Of a stretch of 64,000 bases of DNA, positions 54,801 to 64,000 are shown piece by piece (position 1 is the first letter of the stretch; the number at the start of each line of letters is the position of its first letter). The position numbers were made by a program, and so were the translations under genes. Source of the DNA: Mesostigma viride (taxonomy: Eukaryota > Streptophyta > Mesostigmatophyceae > Mesostigmatales > Mesostigmataceae); contig RPFO01000645.1 in NCBI GenBank assembly GCA_009746045.1, positions 537,185 to 601,184 on the forward strand. Reading direction: 5' to 3'. The notes below the pieces were generated by a model. That model ran no database searches. It was not told where the DNA came from and was given only the letters and a program-made list of their open reading frames with translations.

Positions 54801-57800
54801 ACCTCATCCATCATGTCGACCCCCATGCCGCGGCCGTCGTCGCCGCCCATCAGGTACTTGGGGGACAGGGAGTCGCACGCGGCCGCGGCACGGGGCGCGT
54901 TGCGGTCGTCAGCAGCTACTGCGTGGACAGGCGCGGGGGATGCCGCCATGGCCAGCGCGTCAGAACGTGTGTGGGCGAGCCCATGGTGGGGCCGCAGGGG
55001 CTCCACGGGAAGATCCTTCACCCGGCGGTAGATGTGGCGCACCATCTCCTGCATCATGTGGCGCGACATGCGCTTGAGCATCTCTGTTGCCATGCAAGGG
55101 GGCAATACAGGGAGGGGTGGGACAGAGGCGAGGGGGGGGAAGAGGAGGGGCAGATTGAGGAAATGTCAATAAACAGTAATCAACTTAAACATTGGCTGCT
55201 AGCTATTGTTAACCCTGATGGGTGGGTAATGTGAATATTGAATAAGGACATGCGGACACTTCTGGCTTGAACAGCAGGCGAGACCTACATCGGAACCTTG
55301 GGCACGCTTTGTAACGGGGTGCTTCATATGCCTGGAAATGCACAGTCAGCGTCAAGGTGATAAAGCGCGTTACGAAACATAGCAAGTTGAGCAAGCGCGG
55401 CAGGGGGCCCCCACCTCCTTCCTTTCCGGTCCGGTGGCCGATGTTGTACGTGGTCTCCACAATGTGACACACGTCATCATCAGAAAGAAGCCGTCCCGTC
55501 GGGCACTTGAGCAGAGCCAGCAGCACCTGGAGACGGGAATGTAGGGGGGCCGGGGCAGGGAAAAACACCCGAACATGTGCGCAAAAGACAAATCCATGAA
55601 TTGATGCCAAAGAAAAAAATGGTGCCTACTCCAAACAAGGAAACTTGTTACCAGGTATCCAGGGGCATCGGCAAGGGTAAGGGGAAAAAGAACTCATTTT
55701 ATACTTGAAATCCTTGAAGTCGGCAAACGAAGACGATAGGCCGGGAAGGAATCATGGAATGGAGCTCCATGAAAGTATCCATGGATGGCAAGAGTCAAGG
55801 GGCGTCGCCTTCATGACATCGATGAACATGCACGCTACCCACCTGCAGGGTCTAACCCTGAACCCACCTGCAGGATCTTCATGAGCACCACCTCGTCTGA
55901 CGCCGTGTCGGTGGCCTCAAACAAACAGTGGGTTGTCGCGTCCGCGATCAAATGCATCACCTCCGCTGCACAGGGGGTGGTGGGGCCTGCAGGGAGGGGC
56001 ATGCCCAATAGATGCCAGGTCGTCACAAAAGGGCATGTCAGACACCTTCTGTGATGAGCTGCCGAGGACATCTGCCCCCTCGGTTCAAGTAGAATATCGT
56101 AAAGGATGTCGCGGGTACATTTGTCCAAGGCAGGCACTGGCTCCAAGTGGCTCGGTGTAGATCGTACTAGCAAACTGTGTGTAGATTGTACTAGCAAAGT
56201 GGCTGTAGATTGTACTAGCAAAGTGGGTGTAGATTGCACTAGCGAAATGGGTGTAGATTGTACCAGCAAAGTGGGTGTAAATTGTACTAGCGGTCCTCTT
56301 TGAACAGTGAACGACAACACAGGCTGCCTTGCCTAGGTACGCATACACATCCATAAACCGTTGCCTCCGTGTATTTGTCCCATCAACAGTGATAAGCCGC
56401 CCAATGCGGTTACAATCACCCATCTAGCTTCTCCAGCACAGCCTGGCAATACACCAGTAGATCATGCCTCTCGACCTTGCTTATCACTGCCATGCCCTTC
56501 AGGCAAAAGACATTTTACACTGTGCAGGACAGGGCTTGCATATCACCATTTCACAAGGCACCTGGTAACCACGAATTTTTCAAGTCTGGCAGCATGCTAC
56601 TACACACGTACACGTGTATAATAGTACACGTTTGCATTGGAGCGATTCCAACTGAAAATACCAGAGCCAAGGGAGGTAAATACGGACAAGGGAAACTACA
56701 GAGCCGCGTATGGGCTGTGAGAGCGATACTGTCAAGCAGGCGTGCATGCACCCACCAGTCAAGCACTGCAACAGGCATGCATGCAACCACCGCTCAAGCG
56801 CTGCAACAGGCGTGCATGGACCCAGCGGTAAAACGCTGCAACAGGCGTGCATGCACATGGCACCCACCGATGAGGCCGTAGGTGAGCACTTTGTACACGG
56901 CGGAGAGGGCCATGCCGGTGATGGGGCCGCTTGTTTCGGCAGAGCGGATCACCTCCAGGAAGGGGGCCAGGAAGAGGGCAGGGTCCACCTGGAAACATGG
57001 GAATGACGGTACACAGCACTTCAGGACAATAAGCAAAGGTGCATGCACGCCCCATGCATACACCAAGCGCCGTTTGTACCACAGTCCCTGCGTCCGGCAC
57101 CGATGCCTCAAGCAGTAACACCCCTTGCTTGCGCTGGTCCAACCAAAGGGGACAACTGAGCGTAATACAGTGGCCCGGCCATTATTCTATTTCATGGGGC
57201 AAGAACGTGCGCAAGTACCAGAAGCGCCCCCCCCCAGAAGTGCCTCATTACGTTTGGCACAATCTGCAGCCAGCAAAAATCGTCTAGAAGCGGCAACCCT
57301 CCCTCGCACCTCGTCAACTCCAAATGCACTAGCAACAATACAGGCAGTGCAGGCACTGAGCTCCTGCTATAATCATGTTTGCATGTGCAACGAGTCCCCT
57401 GACACAGCAAGCAGGGACAACCATGCTGATGATACACACACAGAAACGAAATGCCACAACCGTTTCCATGACATCATGCGTGCCACCCTCCATTCAAAAA
57501 AAAAAATACCATCCTCAAGTACACACCCCATCAAAACAGCAACTATCATCATCGCAAGTTCATGGACCCGAGCAGCTATACACTGCAGTTCTAGCCCTTG
57601 GAAGATCATGGCCTGACCAGCCAGACAAATGGCACCATGAAAACACCCCTCCTGGCCAGGCAGGTGATGGTAACGCACCACGACACAGCTGAACACATGA
57701 ATGTCTCCAGTCTTACGTCTGGCTGATGCATACTCTGCAATCACCGATACCACCCAGGGACTACTTCAACACATGTAGACAAACACGCAGCCCATGCCCC

Positions 57801-58769
57801 ATCCCTTAATGTACTGGCGGTTGCCGCATGGCAGTGCCCTTTTCCACCAGCAGGCCCTCACAGTCTAGCCCCTTTTGCCACTACGCAAGGCACCCTTGAT
57901 CAACTATGACAGGATCTGATCCTATTCTTTTCTGTTATCACAGCCAGCCCCGCCACCACAAAAAACAAGGACAGCACATTCCGCTATCTGGCATAGGGCG
58001 GGAGAAGAAGTAGGCTTGGTGTCGCAGCGCGCACGTCCTGGCTGCAGTAACCCAACAAGCCTCACTATTGTGAAAGATACTGCAGGGAACTAAGTGACAT
58101 GTGCTTAAGGCTACTGTCTGAATTTACATTTTCTCTACATACCATGCGCACACAAATAGCCTCGGTTCGACTACTCGCCAAAACGAACACCTGCCATAAT
58201 AGGAAACTGAAGTAAAAATGCCTCGCATTTTAAGAATGCACCACCACCGAGTAAATAACTCGTCAAAGATTACTACAGAAATCAGCGCTCCACACAAGCA
58301 GCTCTCCCATGCTAAAGCATGCAGATAAACAGCTACCAATCAAAAGAAATAGTGTGCGCTCTACACCTCTCTTAGATGGTCATGACATGCAGGCGGTCAA
58401 CCGACAGGCTTATATGCAAATTCAAATTATATACACCTTCACTTAGAACAATGTGACGAGACGCCCATAACCTGCACAAAAACGCTAAGTGATCAAGTTG
58501 AAAAAGAAAACAAGTCCGTATTCTAAGACGCTGACCTGACTCCAATCCTGCCAGAGAAAAATTCGCCGCCGCAGAGCTTTAAAAGCTTGAAGCAGGGGGT
58601 CGTCTGACAAGTCCTCGTCGAACAGGCGAGGAACAACAGCCCACTTCGCATTCTGCCTCATCATCGACATCACTCCCTGGATTTCCATGTTCAGCATGCA
58701 TGCTGCCTGCATGCTGCTAAAGCCGTTCACCCAACCCGTAACATCATCATCTCCGACGGCGGCGTCCAT
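39809..58769 (-). CDS. Large ARF guanine-nucleotide exchange factor, GNOM/GBF1 class (Sec7 domain)
   Basis: Activates ARF GTPases on Golgi or endosomal membranes to start COPI-type vesicle budding. Twenty exons: 58769-58536, 56988-56868, 55986-55868, 55526-55415, 55083-54217, 53676-53198, 52660-52364, 51984-51787, 51311-50832, 50400-50112, 49498-49386, 48367-48215, 47764-47665, 47118-46878, 46188-46030, 43820-43643, 43156-42781, 41595-41432, 40881-40660 and 40120-39809. All junctions are GT-AG and all phases close: 1737 residues. DCB domain at the N-terminus; HUS box NFDCD at about 723-727; Sec7 domain about 810-1010 with FNRDPKKG and FRLPGEAQKI (catalytic Glu922); HDS repeats follow. Exon 5 inserts about 240 residues of Ala/Gly/Pro-rich linker, making it longer than plant GNOM. 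First exon starts at the first ATG (MDAAVGDDD). Confidence 0.93.
43821..46029. other. ARF-GEF intron 15, 2.2 kb, repeat-rich
   Basis: Besides the LINE-C insertion it holds a poly-G run (about 43904-43924), two to three copies of ATACCTGGGTTGCCCTCAGC at 44150-44220, and TACGCCGTATTATAC-like words at 44360-44490 similar to those round the hAT remnant. No exon is expected here: the flanking exons join in phase to give LLW-PLVTERL, matching the family. Confidence 0.7.
44930..45139 (-). mobile_element. LINE-C 3' end inserted in ARF-GEF intron 15
   Basis: Flanked by the 11-bp repeat TGTACGCGGAT at 44919-44929 and 45140-45150. Begins on the plus strand with TAATTAATTAATTAG, then the family motif CATCACTCCGTTGGGAGTCA, and carries the block GAAGGGGCATATGGCTTTTA. 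It lies in the same orientation as the host gene, in its largest 3' intron (43821-46029). No open frame of note. Confidence 0.85.
46620..46878 (-). repeat. Degenerate tandem copies of the exon 14 end and its 5' splice site
   Basis: The exon 14 end with donor reads (minus) TCGGACAGCAA/GTAAGAGG at 46878. Similar words recur downstream in the intron: CTCGGACAGCAAGTAAACGG near 46726-46745, and weaker ones near 46662-46680 and 46832-46845, with shared flanks such as GGCCNCATGGGGTG. This is tandem growth across an exon-intron border. Confidence 0.6.
48714..48925. repeat. 35-bp minisatellite, 6 copies, in ARF-GEF intron 11
   Basis: Unit CATCCGCCACAACCCCAACC continues with AAGTGGAGAGCCTGG. Copies start at 48721, 48756, 48791, 48826, 48861 and 48896. 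Gives false frames on both strands. Confidence 0.93.
49190..49400 (-). repeat. Tandem copies of the exon 11 end and its 5' splice site
   Basis: Exon 11 ends (minus) CTTGACAACCTGGTG/GTAGGTGATG at 49386. The intron then repeats CTTCACAACCTGGTGGTGGG twice, about 116 bases apart, with nearly identical sequence between (CACTACAAGTGCTCGCTAGA). Three potential donors in a row result; only the first keeps the exon reading FDHADDEEV...DNLV in family length. Confidence 0.85.
56155..56298. repeat. 24-bp minisatellite, 6 copies, in ARF-GEF intron 2
   Basis: Unit GTAGATTGTACTAGCAAAGT plus GGGT, with point changes between copies; reads as an 8-residue repeat (VDCTSKVG) in one frame, an artefact of the period. 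Confidence 0.9.
56735..56860. repeat. Short tandem repeat of about 36 bp, 3-4 copies, in ARF-GEF intron 2
   Basis: Word GCTGCAACAGGCGTGCATGC recurs with changes at about 56765, 56800 and 56837. Just upstream of exon 2 in gene order it lies downstream of the donor at 56867. Confidence 0.75.
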
Positions 58770-59442
58770 TTGCAAAAATGTCTAGGACAACGTTGGCCCT
58801 GGGCCTGAGCCCGAATCAGGCCAAAACTTTTGGCTAATCCATGGCAGGAAGCCAACAGAGAAAAGCTGGTGGTCTGCCCTCCCCATTCATTGTGAGGCCA
58901 CCTGCTGTCTAAAACGCCATGGCTGCACGGGAAGTCATCACCAGCTCGTATTTCAGGGCAGCCAGCTCATTGATGTTCGCACGTCGTCGCGTCTAGGCAC
59001 CAGTCGTGCAAGCAACTAGGCAGTTGGCATCCGGGGAGCGAATGCGAGACTGCCGCGTGACACCGACGTACGGGCAGGCGTAATTGGCGGTCAGCAATCA
59101 ACCCTGCTCACCTAATGCAGGCGTCTGCAACTCGCGCGGGCGCGGGCGCACGTCTCACGGCGCGGCCGTGGAAGTCTGCCGGCCCTGGAATTAATGCGGG
59201 TCTGGAATTTCTGCGTACTCCGCATTCCGCAGTGAGCACTGAGCAATAACTTTTGAACCAATGAACAGCGCAGTCGACAGTACAAACTTGCGATGTGACA
59301 ATTTAGTGCTGCAGCAGGATCTCCCTGCACTGCGACGTGGCACCGGAACATGAGCGTCCAGGTTGGAAATAAGAAACTGCCGATCTCGACTCTCGCCTAA
59401 TAAAATCATGAAGCACAGTACTGTACAAACGCTGCAAGCTTC
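58770..59442. promoter_or_regulatory. Divergent upstream region of ARF-GEF and DnaX-like genes
   Basis: About 670 bp between two outward-facing start codons, so the two genes may share a promoter region. No TATA-like or other named motif can be supported. Confidence 0.45.
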
Positions 59443-62400
59443 ATGAGGATATTTGTTGGTGGGCTATTCGAGCAGGGAAGCCGCCACCCGACAATGGCGG
59501 CGCTAATGGAGGCTTGCGGGAAGATGAATTCGAGTGTACCGACATATATAAGACAGAATTTGACGGAATGCAGCCGCGCCGACGGAGAGATGTCGAACAG
59601 GAAAAGGCCGGTTTTTTCAAAGAGTTATGTGCCCAAAACGACATGTTCTCTAGGCCATCCCAGCAGGCAGGGCAGCAAGCTTTTTCCTGCGAAGAAAGCT
59701 TTCCTGCCGCGCCCTCAAACCAAGTTGGTGCATATCGCCGTCAGCTGCGTCGCTAACCAGGTTGCTTGTTCGACGAATGGGAAGAAGGTTGCTCCCGAGA
59801 GCGGCAACTACGAAATTAGCGCACCTGCTTCTGAGGACAGGAACGGGGGAGCTTCGCTTTCGACAGCCGCGCACAGCGCCTTCCATCAGAAGTATAGGCC
59901 AATGAAGTTCAATGAGCTACGTGGACAGGTGGGCATTTACTCATAATTGATCTTCTTGTCATTTTGTTTTCCTACTTGATATCATCTGCCCTTCAGACTG
60001 CACATCCAGGACGTTCATCTCAGCTGATGTGCTGCAGGAATACGCAGAAGTACTCAGTAGTGGGAATATGCCAGCGTTATCTAGGAGTCGTGATCCCGTC
60101 AGGCAATCTGCCAGATAGAGTTTTGTAAGGGTAACACGCTTTTTCTCCTGTGCTCACTGGATGCAATATATCAGCTGACCGTTCTCCATTTAGCACTTTC
60201 CTCGTCGGGCGCAGCCCCTCGTGGCCGAAGCGCTGGCGGCAGCTGTCATGAACAACAAATTGGCCCCGGCATACATATTCTCAGGCCCCAGGGGCACGGG
60301 CAAAGTAAGTGTCGTTTGGTCTCCGATGCGTGTTGGTACCAACAGCTTGCCCATGCTAATCCCTCTCGGTGCATGTGCCTGTGCTTGGCTCGCAACATCA
60401 TGAGCGTCTCTCTCACCACGCGTTCATGGTCACGCAGCGCCCATGACTACTATGTTAGTTGTCACTGTGCTTAACCCACATCCCTGGCTGCCATCACTCC
60501 CATGTGTGTGCAGCTGCCTCTCGCACGTGTGCGGGTTCATGCACCCGTCGACCTGAGTTTGTTTTGATAGAGTAGGCAAAAGAGTGACATCTGCAGAGTC
60601 GAAACCAGCCAGGCCTAGCGGTCAGGTTCCATCATTTTGGCAGTGTTCATAATCCAAGGCATCACCATGACCGCGAGGCAAGCATGCACCCTGCGCCTGG
60701 TGCACTCTTCCGCTGCCTGTGCTTACCAATTATTTCTGGTCTTTTCTGGTCCTTGTGTTTTGTCTGCCCTATGTATTTTTCCTTGGGGCAAGCTATACTG
60801 TAATCTTCCTTTATATATGAATAATCAGGAAATCGGAGCCAACATATACCTTGCCTCCACACCTACCGCTTGCCTCCACACCTACCCCTTGCCTCCACAC
60901 CTACCCCTTGCCTCCACACCAACCCCTGGCCTCCGCACCTACCCCTGGCCTCAGCACCTACCCCTTGCCTCTGCTCCAACCCCTTGCCTCTGCCCTTACT
61001 CCTTGCCTCCGCCCTTACTCCTTGCCTCCGCCCTTACTCCTTGCCTCCGCCCTTACTCCTTGCCTCCGCCCTTGCTCCTTGCCTCCGCCCTTACTCCTTG
61101 CCTCCGCCCTTACTCCTTGCCTCCGCCCTTGCTCCTTCCCTCCGCCCTTACTCCTTGCCTCCGCCCTTACTCCTTGCCTCCGCCCTTACTCCTTGCCTTC
61201 GCCCTTACTCCTTGCCTCCGCCCTGACTCCTTGCCCCCGCCCCTGCTCATCGCCTCTGCCCCTACACCATCCACGTTGATGCCTCTTTCGGGGCACCTCC
61301 TGCCTCCTCCACGTTGCCAAGTTGCTTGTTTAGCCTGCCGTTTCGCCCCTGTATCCCTGTACTTAAATTACCTGCTGGCTTCACCCAGCCTGAGAATGTC
61401 CGCCCACCCTTGTACGGGGGTTGGAAGCGGCTCATCAGGCTCCCGCTTCTTCCCGTTTCTGGTACCCGGGATTCCACCGCGTTCGCCATACATGGCTCAC
61501 ATTTGGTGTTGATTTCTTGTTCCCGCAGCTCGGCTTTCTGCTTGGCAGAGCTTCGGTTGTACTGCTTTTCTTCCCGGGGCCCCACCCTTGATTAGTCTTT
61601 GTGGTCAGATAGGCGGTTCATACGTCTTGTCCATGCATGGTGCCGATATGCGTTCATGGTGACGCAGTCTACGTGTACATTAATACACGCCTTTATTCAA
61701 TATACCTGATACCTCTTTGTTCCGCATACCGCGCCTAATGAGTGTTGCCTATGAACATTGGTGTTCTCTTCTCCCATGCGTCTGCGACCTGCCCCTCCAC
61801 AGACGTCGTCGGCGCGCATCCTGGCAGCGGCAGTCAACTGCGTGGACCGGGAAAGCATGAACGGGGAGCCCTGCGGAAGGGTGGGTGTGGGAGGGGTTGC
61901 CTGTAGCCTGGTGTGTGTTGGTGTTGTTGCCTTTGGCCAGGCGGGTGGAAGGGGGTTGCTTGGGATGTAGGCGGGGCCCGTGTAGCGTGGATTGATCCCA
62001 CCCTGCACCATTGTGAGGGTTTATGGTCTGTGTCTCCCCACCGTGGCCGGTTGTCTTCTAGGATGCAGAGTAGACATGCAGTAGAGAAGGTGCTACTGGG
62101 CTGGGAAATGCCGTGCTGGCACGACAGGTGTGGTGGTGACAGGCGCGGTGGACAGGCGCGGTGCCTGCAGGCAGGTAGCCGCGGTGGCAGCTGTCACACC
62201 CCACCAATGTCCCACAGAACTAGAGCGGATGTGGCCAACAAACAGAGGCGAGTTTGTTACCAACCGTCTGGCGGCCACGGCCACGGCAAAGGAGAGCTTG
62301 CAGGCAGCGTTGCTCACATGGGCTGTCATCGCATGGTGGGTTATGGAGGGTTTCTCATTACTGATGGTTTGGATTTCCAGCATTTCCTATTCCAGTAATG

Positions 62401-63525
62401 TCTGGATTTCCTTTTTAGTTGTACGGATGACTGTCCCTGATTCGGTCTTAGCAGCCGCCAGGTGAGCGCAGCTTAGACTGCGAGGCTTGCCTATGTCCCT
62501 TCCCTTCTCCTACATGATTCTCACCAGCCATGCGCCACGTGTCCGCATGCAAAGGTGGCCATCCTCTGGGAAGGTGGCCATCTGTTGTATCCCTGGCTGC
62601 TATTTAAAGCTTGGCCGGTGGCACCCTGTTCCCCCCCGCCTCGCCATCCTACGAGGCCTGCTTTGCCCCTCCTTTCGCTTGCCTCTCTGCACGTGGATCG
62701 CTCTGTCTACTGTATGCACTGTAGGATCGCTCTGTATGCCCATCATGCCCGCTCCCTGTGCACGGCTTCCCCTTTTCTGTCCTTACCTACTCGTACCCTT
62801 CTCTCCTAACACGGTGCCCCCTTGTGCCCTGCTTGCGCCCCTGTGTGTCCCTCTTGTTGGTCTGTGTGTGTGTGTGTGTGCGCGCGTGTGTTGCCTCTCT
62901 TTCTCTGTGCCTCGGTGCCGTGTGCGGCTCCAGTGCAATTATTGCGCGGGGATCGCTGCGGGCAAATGCGTGGACGTGCATGAGGTGGACGCCGCCAGCC
63001 AGAACGGCGTTGGTACGTGGGCACTCACTGGACAGGACGGGTGTGAAAGGCATGGGGGGAAATGTTGGTGGCAGGGCATTCAAGTGACGGGTGCCAGCAG
63101 TAGTAAGGGCATATGGTTGGTGATAGAGCATGGCGGTGACGGGTGCCAGCGGAACAGAGGGCAAGGGATTTGAGGCAATGAGTGTGCACGTTCTCATGGC
63201 GGACTATGGCCATGTATTGGTTGGATGCCAGGTGTCTAACAGCATTCTGCACCATCTAGCACCATCCCCCCAACCCCCCGCCTCTTAGACAACGCCCTAA
63301 ACGACTCCTGCCCCACCCCCTCACCGCTGCGTACGTGCCCCCCTGACAGACCACATGCGCTCCCTCACGGCGTCGGTGGCCCTAATGCCCACATCCGCGC
63401 GGATGAAAGTGTATATCATTGACGAGGCGCACATGCTCACGGTGGAGGCGGCCAACGCCTTCCTCAAGACGCTGGAGCAGCCGCCCGCCCACGTGGTCTT
63501 CATACTCTCCACCACAGAGCCTGCG
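59443..63525 (+). CDS. DnaX-like clamp-loader ATPase (DNA polymerase III gamma/tau; STICHEL-like in plants), 5' part
   Basis: AAA+ protein of the bacterial clamp-loader type. In plants such proteins are organellar or STICHEL-like (cell-shape) factors; which this is cannot be told here. Exons 59443-59928, 60215-60304, 61803-61880, 62934-63012 and 63350-63525 join in phase (303 residues), and the gene runs past the window. The N-terminal 145 residues are basic and Ser-rich and may target an organelle. The family opening KYRPMKFNELRGQ follows, then Walker A GPRGTGKTS (residues 186-194), a zinc-binding C-x8-C-x2-C-x2-C (CVDRESMNGEPCGRCNYC), VDVHEVDAAS, Walker B VYIIDEAHML and sensor 1 STTEP. All key residues are present. 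Start ATG at 59443 is the first of the frame. Confidence 0.88.
60847..61265. repeat. 19-bp minisatellite, about 22 copies, in DnaX-like intron 2
   Basis: Unit TTGCCTCCGCCCTTACTCC with point changes. Because 19 is not a multiple of 3, three units (57 bp) make one 19-residue repeat in every plus frame, giving three overlapping false ORFs of 118-291 codons. Confidence 0.93.
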
Positions 63526-64000
63526 GTCGGTGGCCCTTGGTGGCTGGGGGGGGGACAATCATGCTTGGGTGTACATGGGTGTATATGGGTGTGCATGGCA
63601 TGCATTGGTGCGCAGATTGCCACCTCACTTATACCTCCCAACCCACAAGATAGGTTTTGCATGTTGAAGATTCAGATGCAGTGAGCTTGCCGGGGTTAGT
63701 GTCAGCAATTTCTCGAACCTCCTGTTGAAAACCTGCCGTTCCATGCAGCAGAATGGCTGCCATTTCAGGGTATCTCTGTTTGGTGTTGTGGTCAAGCATG
63801 AAGCATAGGATGGGATGGGTGGGCCGATGAGGAAGGTGGCAGCGAACTCGGCACTATCACGCCGGTCTCTTTCATGTCGGCAAAGAGTTGAGGTACAGGT
63901 GGCGTGCCCTAAGGGGGGTGGGGATGGTTGGGAGGGCAAGATGGGCGGGGGGGGGGGGGGGTAGGGAAGGGCAAGATGGGTCCCGGAGGGGGTGGAGGTG
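63526..64000. other. Intron of the DnaX-like gene (window end)
   Basis: Sequence after the donor at 63526 shows no further exon of the family (expected next: the SRCQRF-type sensor region), and ends in G-rich simple sequence, so the window closes inside an intron. Confidence 0.6.

Noticed and set aside
60637-61512. 291-codon plus-strand ORF rich in Leu/Pro/Ser
   Set aside because: Produced by the 19-bp minisatellite, which is open in all three frames; it lies between DnaX-like exons that join in phase.
1-64000. tRNA or rRNA genes
   Set aside because: Scanned by eye for GTTCGAATC-type B boxes with a plausible cloverleaf; hits such as those near 14430, 22875 and 28845 lack matching A boxes and stems.

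Overview
The window looks like nuclear DNA of a green alga (Chlorophyta, probably close to the Chlamydomonas-type lineages). Genes are cut by many GT-AG introns. The products are plant or algal types: a plastid-type DUF1995 protein, a GNOM/GBF1-class ARF-GEF, a hydroxyproline O-arabinosyltransferase-like enzyme and a DnaX-like protein. There is also a methionine sulfoxide reductase A that uses selenocysteine, a trait known from Chlamydomonas. Species cannot be fixed from the sequence alone.

Layout. 1-2213 (+): 3' end of a beta-ketoacyl-ACP synthase. 2610-3138: a small hAT-type MITE with a perfect 8-bp target duplication. 13669-4955 (-): alanine:glyoxylate aminotransferase, with a 5.2-kb array of exactly 91 tandem units in one intron. 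14781-21048 (+): a DUF1995 protein, transcribed divergently from the aminotransferase. 21.1-29.7 kb: a transposon graveyard with LINE reverse transcriptase, hAT transposase, nested 3' ends and inverted repeats. 31755-30033 (-): selenoprotein MsrA, with a SECIS-like hairpin at 29725-29799. 32455-34245 (+): a single-exon Golgi-type glycosyltransferase, divergent from MsrA. 34.3-39.1 kb: a second retroelement cluster. 58769-39809 (-): a 20-exon ARF-GEF of 1737 residues whose splice phases all close. 59443 onward (+): a DnaX-like clamp-loader ATPase, divergent from the ARF-GEF and cut by the window end.

The genes do not form one pathway; they are neighbours in ordinary algal chromatin. The main results are (i) the Sec-MsrA gene, which any ORF caller reading TGA as stop would break; (ii) retroelement families that share a 3' stem-loop plus TTAA-rich tail and repeatedly insert into each other's tails, leaving readable target-site duplications; and (iii) most of the multi-exon genes carrying their own private minisatellite inside an intron. 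Most long ORFs in the window are artefacts of these repeats. Exon borders were set by hand from homology remembered for each family, splice consensus and phase; no alignment or database search was run.
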